Origin: Coriobacteriia bacterium
GTDB lineage: Bacteria > Actinomycetota > Coriobacteriia > Anaerosomatales > SLCP01
Length of the DNA stretch: 41,520 nucleotides
Reading direction: 5' to 3'
NCBI GenBank assembly: GCA_007121015.1
Contig: SKMN01000038.1
Location: forward strand, 1-41,520
In this document: positions 22,393-31,625 of the stretch, piece by piece
Position numbering within the stretch: the first letter of the stretch is position 1
How the letters are laid out: each line of letters starts with the position of its first letter
The notes under the pieces: model-generated
Databases searched by the model: none
Told to the model about the DNA's origin: nothing
What the model saw: only the letters and a program-made list of their open reading frames with translations
Translations under genes and position numbers: made by a program

Positions 22393-23043
22393 CTAGCGCA
22401 GAGGGCCCATGCGGTTCAGGGGCCAGTAGATGGCGAACGCCCGTCCCTGCACGAGAGAGACATCCACTGCTCCGATCAACCTGCTGTCTCCACTCCCCGG
22501 CCGATTGTCGCCCATGAGCCAGATCTCATCGGGGGCGAGCTCAAGGGGCATGAGCACGTTGCCCGCATCGGTCTGTACTCCATCGAGATAGGGCTCATGT
22601 AGCCGCGCACCGTCGACGAATACCCTGCCTCCACGGATGTCGATCGTCTCTCCTCCAACAGCGATGACGCGTTTGATGAGTTGAGGATGGCGTCCCGTTG
22701 GATCGTCGAACACGACGATCTCTCCCGCCCTCAGGTCCCGGAACCGGTAGGTGACCTTCTCGGCCAGGACGCGGTCACCAGCCATGATGGTGGGCTCCAT
22801 CGATCCCGTGGGGATGACGAACGGTTGCAGGATGAACGTCTTGACGCCCTGCGCAAGCAGGAATGCGAGAGCGATCATCACGATGGTCTCGAGCGTCCAC
22901 CTCAGAAAGCTGGGTGCCCGCTTAGCGGACTCCGCATTCGTGGGCGGCTCCTCGGACGCGACGTCGTCGCGCACCGTGTCGTCCGGTGCGCTGCCGGGTA
23001 CGCTGTCGGCGGCCATGCGCTCCTCGCTGTCCACGTCAGTCAC
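22393..23043 (-). CDS. lepB: Signal peptidase I (first of two)
   Basis: Membrane serine protease that removes signal peptides of secreted proteins. The 216 residues have a charged, Pro/Ala/Glu-rich cytoplasmic N-terminus (1-45), one membrane anchor (about 50-70), catalytic S81 in IPTGSMEPT, catalytic K124 in LIKRVIAVGGE, and the GDNRPGSGDSR box near the C-terminus. GTG at 23043 overlaps the trmD end by eight bases and has AGGAG at ideal spacing; an ATG nine codons inside is less well placed. It is the last gene of the rpsP operon. Confidence 0.94.
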   Translation of the reverse strand: MTDVDSEERMAADSVPGSAPDDTVRDDVASEEPPTNAESAKRAPSFLRWTLETIVMIALAFLLAQGVKTFILQPFVIPTGSMEPTIMAGDRVLAEKVTYRFRDLRAGEIVVFDDPTGRHPQLIKRVIAVGGETIDIRGGRVFVDGARLHEPYLDGVQTDAGNVLMPLELAPDEIWLMGDNRPGSGDSRLIGAVDVSLVQGRAFAIYWPLNRMGPLR

Positions 23044-23776
23044 GGTCGGTCTCCTTTCGAGCCTCGTCGGCGAGACGACGCTCGTGATCGGTCAGGTTTG
23101 CGGCGACCAACAGGTCGGGCCTCACCTGGGCGGTCTTGCGTATGGCCTCGGCACGGCGGTACGCGGCGATCGCCGCATGGTGGCCGCTGAGAAGCACGTC
23201 CGGCACGCTCATGCCTTCGTATTCCGCTGGGCGGGTGTACTGAGGATACTCCAACAGCCCGTCGGTGAACGACTCGTCCGCCGAGGAGGCCTCGTCACCG
23301 AGGACCCCGGGAAGCAGACGGGTGACCGCGTCGATGACGACCATCGCCGGCAACTCGCCCCCGGTGAGCACGTAGTCACCGATCGAGATGGTCATATCGG
23401 CGTAGGCGAAGACCCTCTCGTCGATGCCCTCGTAGCGACCGCACACGAGTATCAGCCTGTCGAGACCGCTAAGCTCATGGGCTTGCTGTTGATCGAACGG
23501 CCGGCCGCTCGGCGTGAGGATGGCCACCGGTGCGCTGCCCGGACCTGCGGTCCGCGCAGCGTTGATGGCCGCAACGAGAGGTTCCGGCTTCATCACCATG
23601 CCCGGGCCGCCACCGTACGGGTAGTCATCGGTCGTTCTGTGGCGGTCGCAGGTATGGTCACGTGGATCGTGGGTGCGCAGTTCGAGCAGGCCCCGCTCGC
23701 GTGCGGAACCGATGATGGACACGGACATCGGTCCCTCGAACATCTCTGGGAATATCGTGATGACGTCGACGACCAC
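23036..23776 (-). CDS. trmD: tRNA (guanine-37-N1) methyltransferase
   Basis: SAM-dependent SPOUT enzyme that makes m1G37, preventing +1 frameshifts. In 246 residues: YPYGGGPGMVM near 52-62, the trefoil-knot SAM site LVCGRYEGIDER and ISIGDYVLTGGELPAM, and a C-terminal domain with VLLSGHHAAIAAYRR. GTG at 23776 behind GGGAG, three bases after rimM. rimM-trmD is a near-universal pair. Confidence 0.97.
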   Translation of the reverse strand: MVVDVITIFPEMFEGPMSVSIIGSARERGLLELRTHDPRDHTCDRHRTTDDYPYGGGPGMVMKPEPLVAAINAARTAGPGSAPVAILTPSGRPFDQQQAHELSGLDRLILVCGRYEGIDERVFAYADMTISIGDYVLTGGELPAMVVIDAVTRLLPGVLGDEASSADESFTDGLLEYPQYTRPAEYEGMSVPDVLLSGHHAAIAAYRRAEAIRKTAQVRPDLLVAANLTDHERRLADEARKETDRD

Positions 23777-23779
23777 GTC

Positions 23780-24298
23780 TCAATCTCCCTCTATGAGACC
23801 GTCGAGCAGTCTCACCGCCGCCGAGCGACCCTCATCGTCGATCGTGAGGACGACATCGTCGATGACGGGGACCAGCACCTGGCCGAAGGATCCGCCTTCG
23901 ACGATCCAGACATCGTTAGCGCCGGTCACGATGACCTCCGTCACCTGGCCGATGAGACCACGCTTCTCATCGTGGACCTCGATGCCTACGGGGTCGAATG
24001 GCGGCTCGGTAAGGGCTGCGGGCAGGTCGTCCGGCCGGGCGACGAGCATACAGCCGCGAAGCGTCTCGGCCGCGGTGCGATCGTCGATTCCCGTGAGTTT
24101 GACCAGGTCCCCCTTCGGCCCTGGCCGGACGGACTCGATGATCCCGGAGCGCGGGCCAGAGGGCGGCGGGACGACCCACACCTCGAGAGGTTCCGGCAGG
24201 TCATCCGGCCGCTCCACGAGGAATGACACCGAGACTTCGCCACGCGTACCGTGAGCCCTGATAACGCGCGCGACGGGAACGAACGGGGTCTCGGTCAT
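23780..24298 (-). CDS. rimM: 16S rRNA processing protein RimM
   Basis: Helps mature the 30S head and binds uS19. The 172 residues have an N-terminal beta-barrel (VARVIRAHGTRGEVSV, about 9-24) and a C-terminal PRC-barrel (about 98-170) with the NDVWIVEG and LVPVIDDVV strands. ATG 5 bases past the khpA stop, with purine-rich GGGTAGGGGAG directly upstream. Confidence 0.95.
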   Translation of the reverse strand: MTETPFVPVARVIRAHGTRGEVSVSFLVERPDDLPEPLEVWVVPPPSGPRSGIIESVRPGPKGDLVKLTGIDDRTAAETLRGCMLVARPDDLPAALTEPPFDPVGIEVHDEKRGLIGQVTEVIVTGANDVWIVEGGSFGQVLVPVIDDVVLTIDDEGRSAAVRLLDGLIEGD

Positions 24299-24303
24299 CT
24301 CCC

Positions 24304-24552
24304 CTACCCTAAGACCTCCACATCGACGTGATCCCCGTTCACGCTCGAGGCTGCACGGATGACCGTCCTGATCGCCTTGATGATGCGGCCCTGTCGCCCG
24401 ATGACCTTGCCGACATCGTCGGGGTCGACGGAGATCTCGTAGACGGTGGACCCGCCAGAGACCTTCTTCGCGATGCTCACAGCGTCAGGTGAGTCCACGA
24501 GCGACGTCACGAGGTAGCGAAGGAGTGATTCCGGGTCAGCGGTGCGCGACAT
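24304..24552 (-). CDS. khpA: KH-domain RNA-binding protein KhpA
   Basis: The 82-residue protein is a single KH domain with the GxxG loop in GKVIGRQGRIIKAIR (48-62). In Gram-positives KhpA works with KhpB/Jag on RNAs linked to cell elongation; KhpB is not in the window. It lies between rpsP (12 bases) and rimM, its standard place. Confidence 0.95.
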   Translation of the reverse strand: MSRTADPESLLRYLVTSLVDSPDAVSIAKKVSGGSTVYEISVDPDDVGKVIGRQGRIIKAIRTVIRAASSVNGDHVDVEVLG

Positions 24553-24564
24553 CGTCGACTCCGC

Positions 24565-24969
24565 CTACTCGGCTTCGGACTCGGCGGCAGCCTCGGGCTC
24601 CGGAGCCTCGGCGGGCTCCTCGGAAACCTCTTCTGCGGCCGCTTCCTCGGCGGGAGCCGCGGCTTCCTCGGCCGCTTTGGACTGCGCCTTCTTCGACGGC
24701 TTGGTCTCCCGCGCCGGCGCCTCGGCGTCCGGGTGCTTGGCGATCTCGTAGAGCTTGGCAGTCGTCTCGGTCATCTGGGCACCCTTGGCGATCCACGCCT
24801 CGGTGCGCTCGATGTCCAGTTCGATGAAGCTCGGCTCGGTCCGCGGGTTGTACCGGCCGAGGATCTCGAGGAACCTGCCGTCACGCGGGGAGCGGGAATC
24901 AGCAGCGACGATACGGTAGAAGGGGGCCTTCTTCGCACCAGCGCGCGCAAGTCGGATCTTGACTGCCAA
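24565..24969 (-). CDS. rpsP: Ribosomal protein bS16 with long acidic tail
   Basis: The 134 residues comprise the usual S16 fold in the first 78 ([34 protein letters not shown]) plus a tail of about 55 residues. The tail is basic at first (KPSKKAQSK), then almost only Ala, Glu and Pro. Start is TTG at 24969 after an ideal GGAGG, the only TTG start I assign here. First gene of the operon driven by the promoter at 25029-25057. Confidence 0.96.
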   Translation of the reverse strand: MAVKIRLARAGAKKAPFYRIVAADSRSPRDGRFLEILGRYNPRTEPSFIELDIERTEAWIAKGAQMTETTAKLYEIAKHPDAEAPARETKPSKKAQSKAAEEAAAPAEEAAAEEVSEEPAEAPEPEAAAESEAE

Positions 24970-25028
24970 CGTTCACCTCCGGATAGGGTGGCCGACTCAG
25001 CGACCACGCGAACACAAAGCGACTGCTA

Positions 25029-25057
25029 ATGATATGACATACCCTCGACGGGGTCAA
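25029..25057 (-). promoter_or_regulatory. Promoter of the rpsP-khpA-rimM-trmD-lepB operon
   Basis: Minus strand TTGACC (25052-25057), exactly 17 bases, then TATCAT (25029-25034). The start would be near 25022, giving a leader of about 50 bases. Close to the housekeeping consensus. Confidence 0.8.
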
Positions 25058-25099
25058 AGGCTTGTGACCATCGGTCATCGGCGATGCTCCCGGCCTCCT

Positions 25100-26452
25100 C
25101 TAGAAGGGCGGCGTCATCCCCGGAGGCAACTTGAAGCGCCCCTTGCGCCCTTTGCCGCTCCCACCGCCCTGGAGCTGCTTCATCATCTTCTTCGCCTGAT
25201 CGAACTGTTTGATCAGGCGATTGACATCGGTGACGGTCGCCCCCGACCCGCGCGCGATGCGCTCACGCCGCGAGCCGTTGATTATCTTGGGGTTACGACG
25301 CTCCTCGGCGGTCATGGACTGGATGATCGCGGCGGTACGGTCGAGCTGCTTCTCGTCGATGTCGGCGTCGGCGAGCTCTTTGAGCTGGCCTGCACCAGGG
25401 AGCATCTTCATGATGCTGCCGAGTCCACCCATCTTCTTGACTTGGCGCAACTGCGTAAGGAAGTCGTCGAAGGTGAACTGGGCCTTCTTGAGGCGCTCCT
25501 CCATCTCGGCCGTGTCGTCGGCATCCATCGTCTCCTGGGCCTTCTCTATAAGCGAAACGACGTCTCCCATGCCGAGGATCCTGCGGGCCATCCGGTCCGG
25601 ATGGAACGGCTCGAGCGCGTCGAGCTTCTCGCCGACCCCGGCGTAGAGGATCGGGCGTCCGGTGACGCTCTTGACCGACAGCGCCGCGCCACCGCGCGCG
25701 TCGCCATCGAGCTTCGAGATGATGACGCCGTCGAACGCGACCCTCTCGGCGAACGCGCTAGCCGCAGTGACCGCGTCCTGGCCGGTCATCGCGTCGACCA
25801 CCATGACGATCTGATCGGGTCGTACCGCGTCACGGATACGCGCCGCCTCATCCATCATCTCCTCGTCGACGTGCAGGCGTCCGGCCGTGTCGATGATGAC
25901 GATATCGCGCATCGTATCGATCGCCGACTTCACGCCGGCCTTCGCGATCGCGATCGGATCGGCGCCCTCGCCGCGATATACCGGGATGTCGAGTTCCTTG
26001 CCGAGGGCCTCGAGCTGGTCGATCGCTGCGGGGCGATACACGTCGCATGCGACGAGGAGCGGGCGTTTGCCCTGCTTGCGCAGAAGGTTGGCGAGTTTGG
26101 CGGCCGCGGTGGTCTTTCCGGAACCCTGAAGACCGACGAGCATGACGATGCCTGGGATCCGCCCGGTGAACGTGAGGCGCGCCTCGCCGGAGCCGAGAAG
26201 TGTCGTGAGTTCCTCAAGTACGATGCGGACGACCGTCTGCCCCGGTGTGAGTGACGATGTGACCTCGGCGCCGATCGCGCGCTCGCGGACGCTTGCAACG
26301 AACGACTTGACGACCTTGTAGTTGACGTCGGCTTCGAGGAGCGCCATACGTATCTCACGCATGGCGGCATCGACGTCCGCCTCCGACAGGCGGCCCTTTC
26401 CAGTCAGGTCGGCGAACACGGATTGCAGTCGTTCGGTAAGGTTCTGGAACAT
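25100..26452 (-). CDS. ffh: Signal recognition particle GTPase Ffh (SRP54)
   Basis: Binds SRP RNA and signal sequences and docks with FtsY. The 450 residues contain the N domain, G1 GLQGSGKTT (107-115), DTAGRL, TKLDGDARGG, and a methionine-rich M domain from about 300 with MTAEERRNPKIINGSRRERIA. The C-terminus is KGRFKLPPGM. ATG behind GAGGAGG. It lies after lepB2 and before rpsP; ylxM, usually its upstream neighbour in Bacillus, is absent. Confidence 0.97.
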   Translation of the reverse strand: MFQNLTERLQSVFADLTGKGRLSEADVDAAMREIRMALLEADVNYKVVKSFVASVRERAIGAEVTSSLTPGQTVVRIVLEELTTLLGSGEARLTFTGRIPGIVMLVGLQGSGKTTAAAKLANLLRKQGKRPLLVACDVYRPAAIDQLEALGKELDIPVYRGEGADPIAIAKAGVKSAIDTMRDIVIIDTAGRLHVDEEMMDEAARIRDAVRPDQIVMVVDAMTGQDAVTAASAFAERVAFDGVIISKLDGDARGGAALSVKSVTGRPILYAGVGEKLDALEPFHPDRMARRILGMGDVVSLIEKAQETMDADDTAEMEERLKKAQFTFDDFLTQLRQVKKMGGLGSIMKMLPGAGQLKELADADIDEKQLDRTAAIIQSMTAEERRNPKIINGSRRERIARGSGATVTDVNRLIKQFDQAKKMMKQLQGGGSGKGRKGRFKLPPGMTPPF

Positions 26453-26499
26453 CGAGTCCTCCTCGGCGTGTCCGACCAGGCTAGGTCGGCATACGGGTG

Positions 26500-27033
26500 T
26501 CAGTCAACCGTGCCGATCCGGTCCAGTGGCGCATAGATGGCCACGACCCGGCCGACGGCGGCGCCCAACGGGACCGGACCGTAGAAGCGGCTGTCGAACG
26601 ATGCCGGGCGGTTGTCGCCGAGCACGTAGATCGATCCCGACGGCACGAGGACTTCGGGGGTCGTGACATCCTCATCACTCGTGAGCACCTCGTATACAGC
26701 GCTCTCACGGGCACCGTTGACGTAGGCGATGCCGCTCACGACGCTGACGGTATCCCCCTCGACGGCCACGACCCTCTTGATGAAGTCCTCCACTTCGCCC
26801 GTGTGGGGCGAGGTCACGCGGACCACCACGATATCGCCTACCTGCGGGGTATCGTATCCCCTCGTGATCAAGACGCGGTCCGTGTCCCGAAGCGCCGGCA
26901 GCATGGAATGGCCGACGACGACCAGGTGCGAGAAGATCACGTAGAAGACCGCGGTGACGAGCACGAACACGATGAGGAGGGGGACCCCGACGATCCGTGC
27001 GATGCGATCGCCACGGCCGGGCTCACCGAACAC
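26500..27033 (-). CDS. lepB: Signal peptidase I (second copy)
   Basis: A shorter type I signal peptidase of 177 residues with a membrane anchor at about 15-38, catalytic S43 in VVGHSMLPAL, catalytic K86 in FIKRVVAVEGD, and the GDNRPASFDSRFYGPV box. GTG at 27033 behind GAGGG, three bases after ftsY. Lying between ftsY and ffh, it is cotranscribed with the targeting machinery. It differs clearly from lepB1 (short N-terminus, different anchor), so it is not a recent duplicate. Confidence 0.93.
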   Translation of the reverse strand: MFGEPGRGDRIARIVGVPLLIVFVLVTAVFYVIFSHLVVVGHSMLPALRDTDRVLITRGYDTPQVGDIVVVRVTSPHTGEVEDFIKRVVAVEGDTVSVVSGIAYVNGARESAVYEVLTSDEDVTTPEVLVPSGSIYVLGDNRPASFDSRFYGPVPLGAAVGRVVAIYAPLDRIGTVD

Positions 27034-27036
27034 CGG

Positions 27037-27951
27037 CTACCCTCTTCCCACGAGTGCGCGGGCGTACTCGCCGGGGACGAAGGGTTTCAGGTCGTCGGCG
27101 CCCTCCCCCACCCCGATGCGCACGATCGGGATCCCGAGTTCGCGGACGACGGCCACCGCGATGCCGCCTTTCGCCGTTCCGTCGAGCTTCGTCAGCACGA
27201 TGCCATCGAGATCGAGCGCGGCGTCGAACTCCCGGGCTTGCGCAAGACCGTTCTGGCCCGTGGTCGCATCCATGACGAGGACCACCTTGACCGGGGCGGC
27301 ACTCTCTCGCGTGGCTATGCGGTGGACCTTCTGAAGCTCACGCATGAGGTCGGGCGAGGTATGCAGACGGCCGGCGGTGTCGATGAGCGTGAGGTCGGGC
27401 CGCTGCACGTTCGCGGCCGTGACGGTGTCGTACGCAACCGCTGCAGGGTCGGCTCCGCGCTCCCTTCGGATGACCGGGACCCCCGCACGCTCCGCCCAGA
27501 TGTCGAGCTGCTCGACGGCCGCGGCGCGGTAGGTGTCGCCCGAACCGAGCAACACGCTCTTGCCGGTTCGAGCAGCCTCGGTCGCGAGCTTGCCGACGGT
27601 CGTGGTCTTGCCGGTGCCGTTGACGCCGACGACGAGGACGGTGACCGGGGCCGTCTCGAAGACGTCGGGCGCCTCGGTGGTGACCTCCCGCGCAAGTTCT
27701 TCGGCAAGGTGGTCTACCACTGCGGCGGCGTCGGGAAGGGCCTTGCGCGTAGCCGAGTCACGCAAGCGCTCGACGATCTCCGTGACGGCAGTCACGCCGA
27801 TGTCCGAACCGATGAGCGCGTCTTCGAGGTCCTCCCAGAACTCTTCGTCGAGTTCTGGACCACGGTTCAAGATGACGTTGAGTTGCCCTTCGAGGCGGTC
27901 GCGGCTCTTGGTGAGCCCCTCTGATATCCGCCTATACCACGGCGTGGTCAT
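27037..27951 (-). CDS. ftsY: Signal recognition particle receptor FtsY
   Basis: Membrane-associated GTPase that receives the SRP-ribosome complex. The 304 residues have the N domain (1-95), G1 GVNGTGKTTT (109-118), DTYRAAAVEQL, DTAGRL, DATTGQNG and TKLDGTAKGG. The acidic A domain of E. coli FtsY is lacking, as in many Gram-positives. ATG at 27951 behind GGAGGT; it overlaps the 3' end of smc by 20 bases. Confidence 0.97.
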   Translation of the reverse strand: MTTPWYRRISEGLTKSRDRLEGQLNVILNRGPELDEEFWEDLEDALIGSDIGVTAVTEIVERLRDSATRKALPDAAAVVDHLAEELAREVTTEAPDVFETAPVTVLVVGVNGTGKTTTVGKLATEAARTGKSVLLGSGDTYRAAAVEQLDIWAERAGVPVIRRERGADPAAVAYDTVTAANVQRPDLTLIDTAGRLHTSPDLMRELQKVHRIATRESAAPVKVVLVMDATTGQNGLAQAREFDAALDLDGIVLTKLDGTAKGGIAVAVVRELGIPIVRIGVGEGADDLKPFVPGEYARALVGRG

Positions 27952-30900
27952 CGGCCACCTCCGTCGTCGTCATAGCCGATTCGAGCTTCTGGCTGACGAC
28001 CTTGCTGACGCCCTCGGCTTGCATCGACACACCGTAGAGGACGTCTGCCATCTCCATGGTCCTGCGCTGGTGCGTGACGATGATGAACTGTGTCTGCTGA
28101 CGCATCGTGTCGATGAAAGCGATGAAGCGGCGCAGGTTGGTATCATCGAGCGCCGCCTCCACCTCGTCGAGCAGGTAGAAGGGGCACGGACGGGTGCGGT
28201 ACACGGCGAAGAGAAGCGCCAGGGCGGTCAGCGATTTCTCGCCACCGCTCATGAGAGACATCTTCGCGAGCTTCTTGCCCCTCGGCTGTGCGACGACTTC
28301 AACCCCGGTGTTGTCGGGGTCGTCGGGGTCGGTAAGGGCGAGCGACGAGTGACCACCAGGGAACAGCACCCCGAACACCTCCTGGAAGTGGCTGTCGACC
28401 TTCTCGAACGTCTCGAAGAAGCGTTCGCGTATCTTCCGGTCGATGGCTGCAGCCACCTTCTGGAGCGCCTGGCGGCTCCCCACGAGGTCCTCGATCTGGA
28501 CGGTCATGGCTTCCCGCCGCGCCTGGAGCGCTTCGAACTCCTGCATCGCGATGGGATTGACCGGGCCGAGGTTCTCGAGCTTCTTCCGTATGCGGTGTAC
28601 CTCGTCGAACGCAGCCGTGCGGTCCTCGAGCGGCTCGGTCTCCAACGCGCGCTCGATCGGGACGCCGAGCTCATCGACGATGCGCCCGACAGCGGTGTTC
28701 ACCAGGACCTCGAGACGACCTTTCTCGACCCGGATGTCGCTCGCCACCGTCGACTGTTCCTCGATCTCACCTTGAAGGGCCCGGACAGCGTCCTGCGCCT
28801 CGTGGATGGTGGTACGCAGCGACTCGGAATCGGCCTGCTCGAACCTTGCGCGGTCGCGGAGCTTGACCGCCCAGTGCTCGGCACGCTCGAGGAGTGCGCT
28901 AAAGAGGTCGTGTACCGGCTGGATGCGTTCCCTGAGGAGCTCGAGAGCGGCTTCGGTCGTCTGCGCCTGCTCCAGTGTCGCCGCGAGATCCTCAAGCTCC
29001 GTGGAGATCGAAGATACCTGCCGCTTGAGATGTACCTCGCGCTCGGAAACGGTGGCGATGTCCACCTGACACGCGGCCAGGCGCTCGCCGATCGCGCTCT
29101 CGTCACGGAAGCGCTCGTCGCGGTGGTCCCGCGCCTCGGCGGCACGTTCGTCGAGGGCTTCGAGGGTCTCCTCGGCCGACGTGATACGCGCACGCAGGCC
29201 CTCGAGGTTCGGTGCCTCCTTGGTGGCCCGCTGCGACACCTCGGCCGCGCGAGCCGAGATCGAGACCACATCTCCGTCGATGGTGCGGAGCTGGTTCTCG
29301 AGCCGTCCAGCGTCCTCGCGTACCGAGTCCATCTCACCGGAGAGCTGTGCGATACGCTGACCGAGCTCAAGGGCATCCTGCTGGGCGGCAGCCAGCGCCT
29401 CCTCGGCGGTGGAGACCTGCGCCTCGGCATCGCCCACGGTCACCTCGAGTGACTCCAGGACGCTCTCGAGTTCGGTCATCCGCCGTTTGCGCGAGAGCAC
29501 GCCCGCGCCGTCCGTAGAGACCACACGTCCCACCGTGACCTTGCCCCCTGGCCATGCTATCTCGCCGCCGGTCGTCGCGAACCGCCGGGTACTGCGATCG
29601 GATGCCGCCGCACGCACGGCCTCGGAGAGACTCTGGACGATCACGACATCCCCGAGAAGCGCTTCCAGGGCGCCTCGCACGTCTTCATCGCACTCGATGT
29701 GGTCGAGCAGGCGCGTCCCGCCGGCCGGGATCGCGTCGCCCGCATCAGGGACACGCGTCGCCGTCGTGTGGACCGGGACGAGGGACAACTCGCCGTCGGC
29801 GGAGTCGGCCGCAGCTCGCGCGATCGATTCGGCGGCGGACGAATCGGTCACGAGCAACGCGAACAGATCGGTACCGAGCAGGTGCTCGACGACCTTCTCG
29901 TAGTTCTCCTCGGCGCGTATCCGTTCGGCGAGCGGGCCGAGGATACCGCCGAACTCGCGCTCCTTGGCGAGCGCCCAGGCCAGCGCAGGTGAGGCGGACT
30001 CGAACGCCCGTTCGACCTCTTCGAGCGCGCGCATCTCCGCTCTGGCGGCGGTGAGAGAATCGCGCACGGCGGCAAGGTCCTTGCGCCTGCTCTCGAGAAC
30101 GCGCACCCGCTTGTCTACGTCGACATCTGCCAACGCGCGCTGTTTGCGCGTCCTGACAAGGTCGGCATCGAGGGTCTCGAGGCGGCTCCGGCGTGCGGAG
30201 AGTGCTGCGGAGACCTCCGACCGCTGCTCCTTCAGAGTAGCGGTCCGCTCCGCGAGCATGCCCTCTTCGAGGCGCAGCGACGCGAGGTTCTGCTCGAGCG
30301 CGGCGACCTCCGCCCGGTCGTCTTCGAGCTCCTTGCGCGCTCGCCGTATCTCGGAGGCTACGGCCGCCACGGCCTCGTCGGCGGCGATGCGCCCCTTGCG
30401 CGCGATCTCGGACTCGCGGCGCAGCTCGCCGAGAGCGGTATAGTGCGCTTTCAAGCGGGCGTCGGCCTCGCCTCGCTCGGCTCTGAGCCGCTCGAGCTCC
30501 TCGCTGCGTGCGGCGACCCGGCTCTGCGCGTGATGAAGCTTCTGGCGCAGGTCGGAGAGGCGGTCGACGAGGTTCTTGCCCTTCTCCTCGAGTAAGAGGA
30601 GTCCCGAGTTGATGCGCTCGAGGACGGACTGGAGGCGACGGCGCTGCTCTGACAGGTCGCCCACGAACAAGCCTTTTTCCTCGAGTAGCGCCTGGAACTT
30701 CTCGAGTTCCTGCTCCTTCTCGGCGAGGCGGTAGCGGGTCAGCTCGATCTCGGCACCCTGCTCGCGTTCCCGCTTACCGAGCGCGTCCCACTCGCCCTGC
30801 AGCGAACGGAGCTCGTCTACGGCGAGCGCGATCTCGAGGTCCTGGAGCTCTTCTCGCAACTCCGCGTGCTGCGCCGCATGCGACGCCTGCCGCTTGAGCG

Positions 30901-31510
30901 GCCGGAGCTGGCGATCGATCTCGACAGCGATATCGCGCGCCCGTTCGACGTGCGCATCCATCGCTGCGAGCTTGCGGAGCGCGCGGTCCCGGCGCTTCTT
31001 GTGTTTCAGGACGCCGGCGGCTTCCTCGATCAGTGCGCGACGGTCTTCGGGTCGCGAGTTCAAGACCTCGTCGAGACGCCCCTGGCTGATGATGGAGTTG
31101 GTGTCGCGCCCGAGCCCGCTGTCGTGGAGCAGTTCATGAACGTCCATGAGGCGGCACGGACTCTGGTTGATCAGATATTCGCTCTCCCCGCTGCGGAACA
31201 TCCTACGCGTGATCGTCACCTGCTCGAACTCGAGCGGAAGCACTCCGTCCGAGTTATCGAGGACGAGGTCGACCTCGGCGACACCGACGGCTTGCCTGGC
31301 CGAGGAGCCCGCGAAGATGACATCTTCCATCGCCTGTCCGCGTAAGGTCTTGGCCGACTGCTCGCCGAGCACCCACAGGACCGCGTCGGAGATGTTGGAC
31401 TTCCCGGAACCGTTGGGTCCCACGACGACCGTCACACCGGGTTCGAGAACGAGCGAGGTCTTGTCGGCGAAAGACTTGAAGCCTTTCAGTATGAGCGAGC
31501 GAAGATGCAC
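27932..31510 (-). CDS. smc: Chromosome condensation protein SMC
   Basis: A 1192-residue SMC protein: Walker A GPNGSGKSN (31-39), coiled coil, a hinge at about 520-680, returning coiled coil, the ABC signature LMSGGEKSL near 1088 and Walker B YLLDEVEAALDD. It works with ScpA/ScpB, which are not encoded here. GTG at 31510 behind GAGAGG. A 116-base gap to rnc holds an extended -10. smc-ftsY is a conserved pair. Confidence 0.97.
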   Translation of the reverse strand: MHLRSLILKGFKSFADKTSLVLEPGVTVVVGPNGSGKSNISDAVLWVLGEQSAKTLRGQAMEDVIFAGSSARQAVGVAEVDLVLDNSDGVLPLEFEQVTITRRMFRSGESEYLINQSPCRLMDVHELLHDSGLGRDTNSIISQGRLDEVLNSRPEDRRALIEEAAGVLKHKKRRDRALRKLAAMDAHVERARDIAVEIDRQLRPLKRQASHAAQHAELREELQDLEIALAVDELRSLQGEWDALGKREREQGAEIELTRYRLAEKEQELEKFQALLEEKGLFVGDLSEQRRRLQSVLERINSGLLLLEEKGKNLVDRLSDLRQKLHHAQSRVAARSEELERLRAERGEADARLKAHYTALGELRRESEIARKGRIAADEAVAAVASEIRRARKELEDDRAEVAALEQNLASLRLEEGMLAERTATLKEQRSEVSAALSARRSRLETLDADLVRTRKQRALADVDVDKRVRVLESRRKDLAAVRDSLTAARAEMRALEEVERAFESASPALAWALAKEREFGGILGPLAERIRAEENYEKVVEHLLGTDLFALLVTDSSAAESIARAAADSADGELSLVPVHTTATRVPDAGDAIPAGGTRLLDHIECDEDVRGALEALLGDVVIVQSLSEAVRAAASDRSTRRFATTGGEIAWPGGKVTVGRVVSTDGAGVLSRKRRMTELESVLESLEVTVGDAEAQVSTAEEALAAAQQDALELGQRIAQLSGEMDSVREDAGRLENQLRTIDGDVVSISARAAEVSQRATKEAPNLEGLRARITSAEETLEALDERAAEARDHRDERFRDESAIGERLAACQVDIATVSEREVHLKRQVSSISTELEDLAATLEQAQTTEAALELLRERIQPVHDLFSALLERAEHWAVKLRDRARFEQADSESLRTTIHEAQDAVRALQGEIEEQSTVASDIRVEKGRLEVLVNTAVGRIVDELGVPIERALETEPLEDRTAAFDEVHRIRKKLENLGPVNPIAMQEFEALQARREAMTVQIEDLVGSRQALQKVAAAIDRKIRERFFETFEKVDSHFQEVFGVLFPGGHSSLALTDPDDPDNTGVEVVAQPRGKKLAKMSLMSGGEKSLTALALLFAVYRTRPCPFYLLDEVEAALDDTNLRRFIAFIDTMRQQTQFIIVTHQRRTMEMADVLYGVSMQAEGVSKVVSQKLESAMTTTEVADDHAVV

Positions 31511-31582
31511 TGGCAGACCTCTCGGACACGGAGCGATACGTGCCGGCCGGATCGGTCGACGGGAGTGGGTCGAACGCGTGCG

Positions 31583-31591
31583 ATTCTACCA
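31583..31591 (-). promoter_or_regulatory. Extended -10 promoter candidate for smc
   Basis: Minus strand TGG-TAGAAT in the rnc-smc gap, about 75 bases before the smc GTG. No good -35, but the TGn extension can compensate. It could drive smc-ftsY-lepB2-ffh. Confidence 0.45.
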
Positions 31592-31625
31592 CACGCGAGC
31601 GGTACGACAGCGGGTAGACGGGGGC

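Noticed and set aside
22751-24226. Plus-strand ORF opposite lepB, trmD and rimM
   Set aside because: Spans three well supported minus-strand genes and shows no conserved motif.
27533-29452. 639-codon plus-strand ORF across ftsY and smc
   Set aside because: Mirror of the smc coiled-coil and hinge region; spans a gene boundary and has no domain features.
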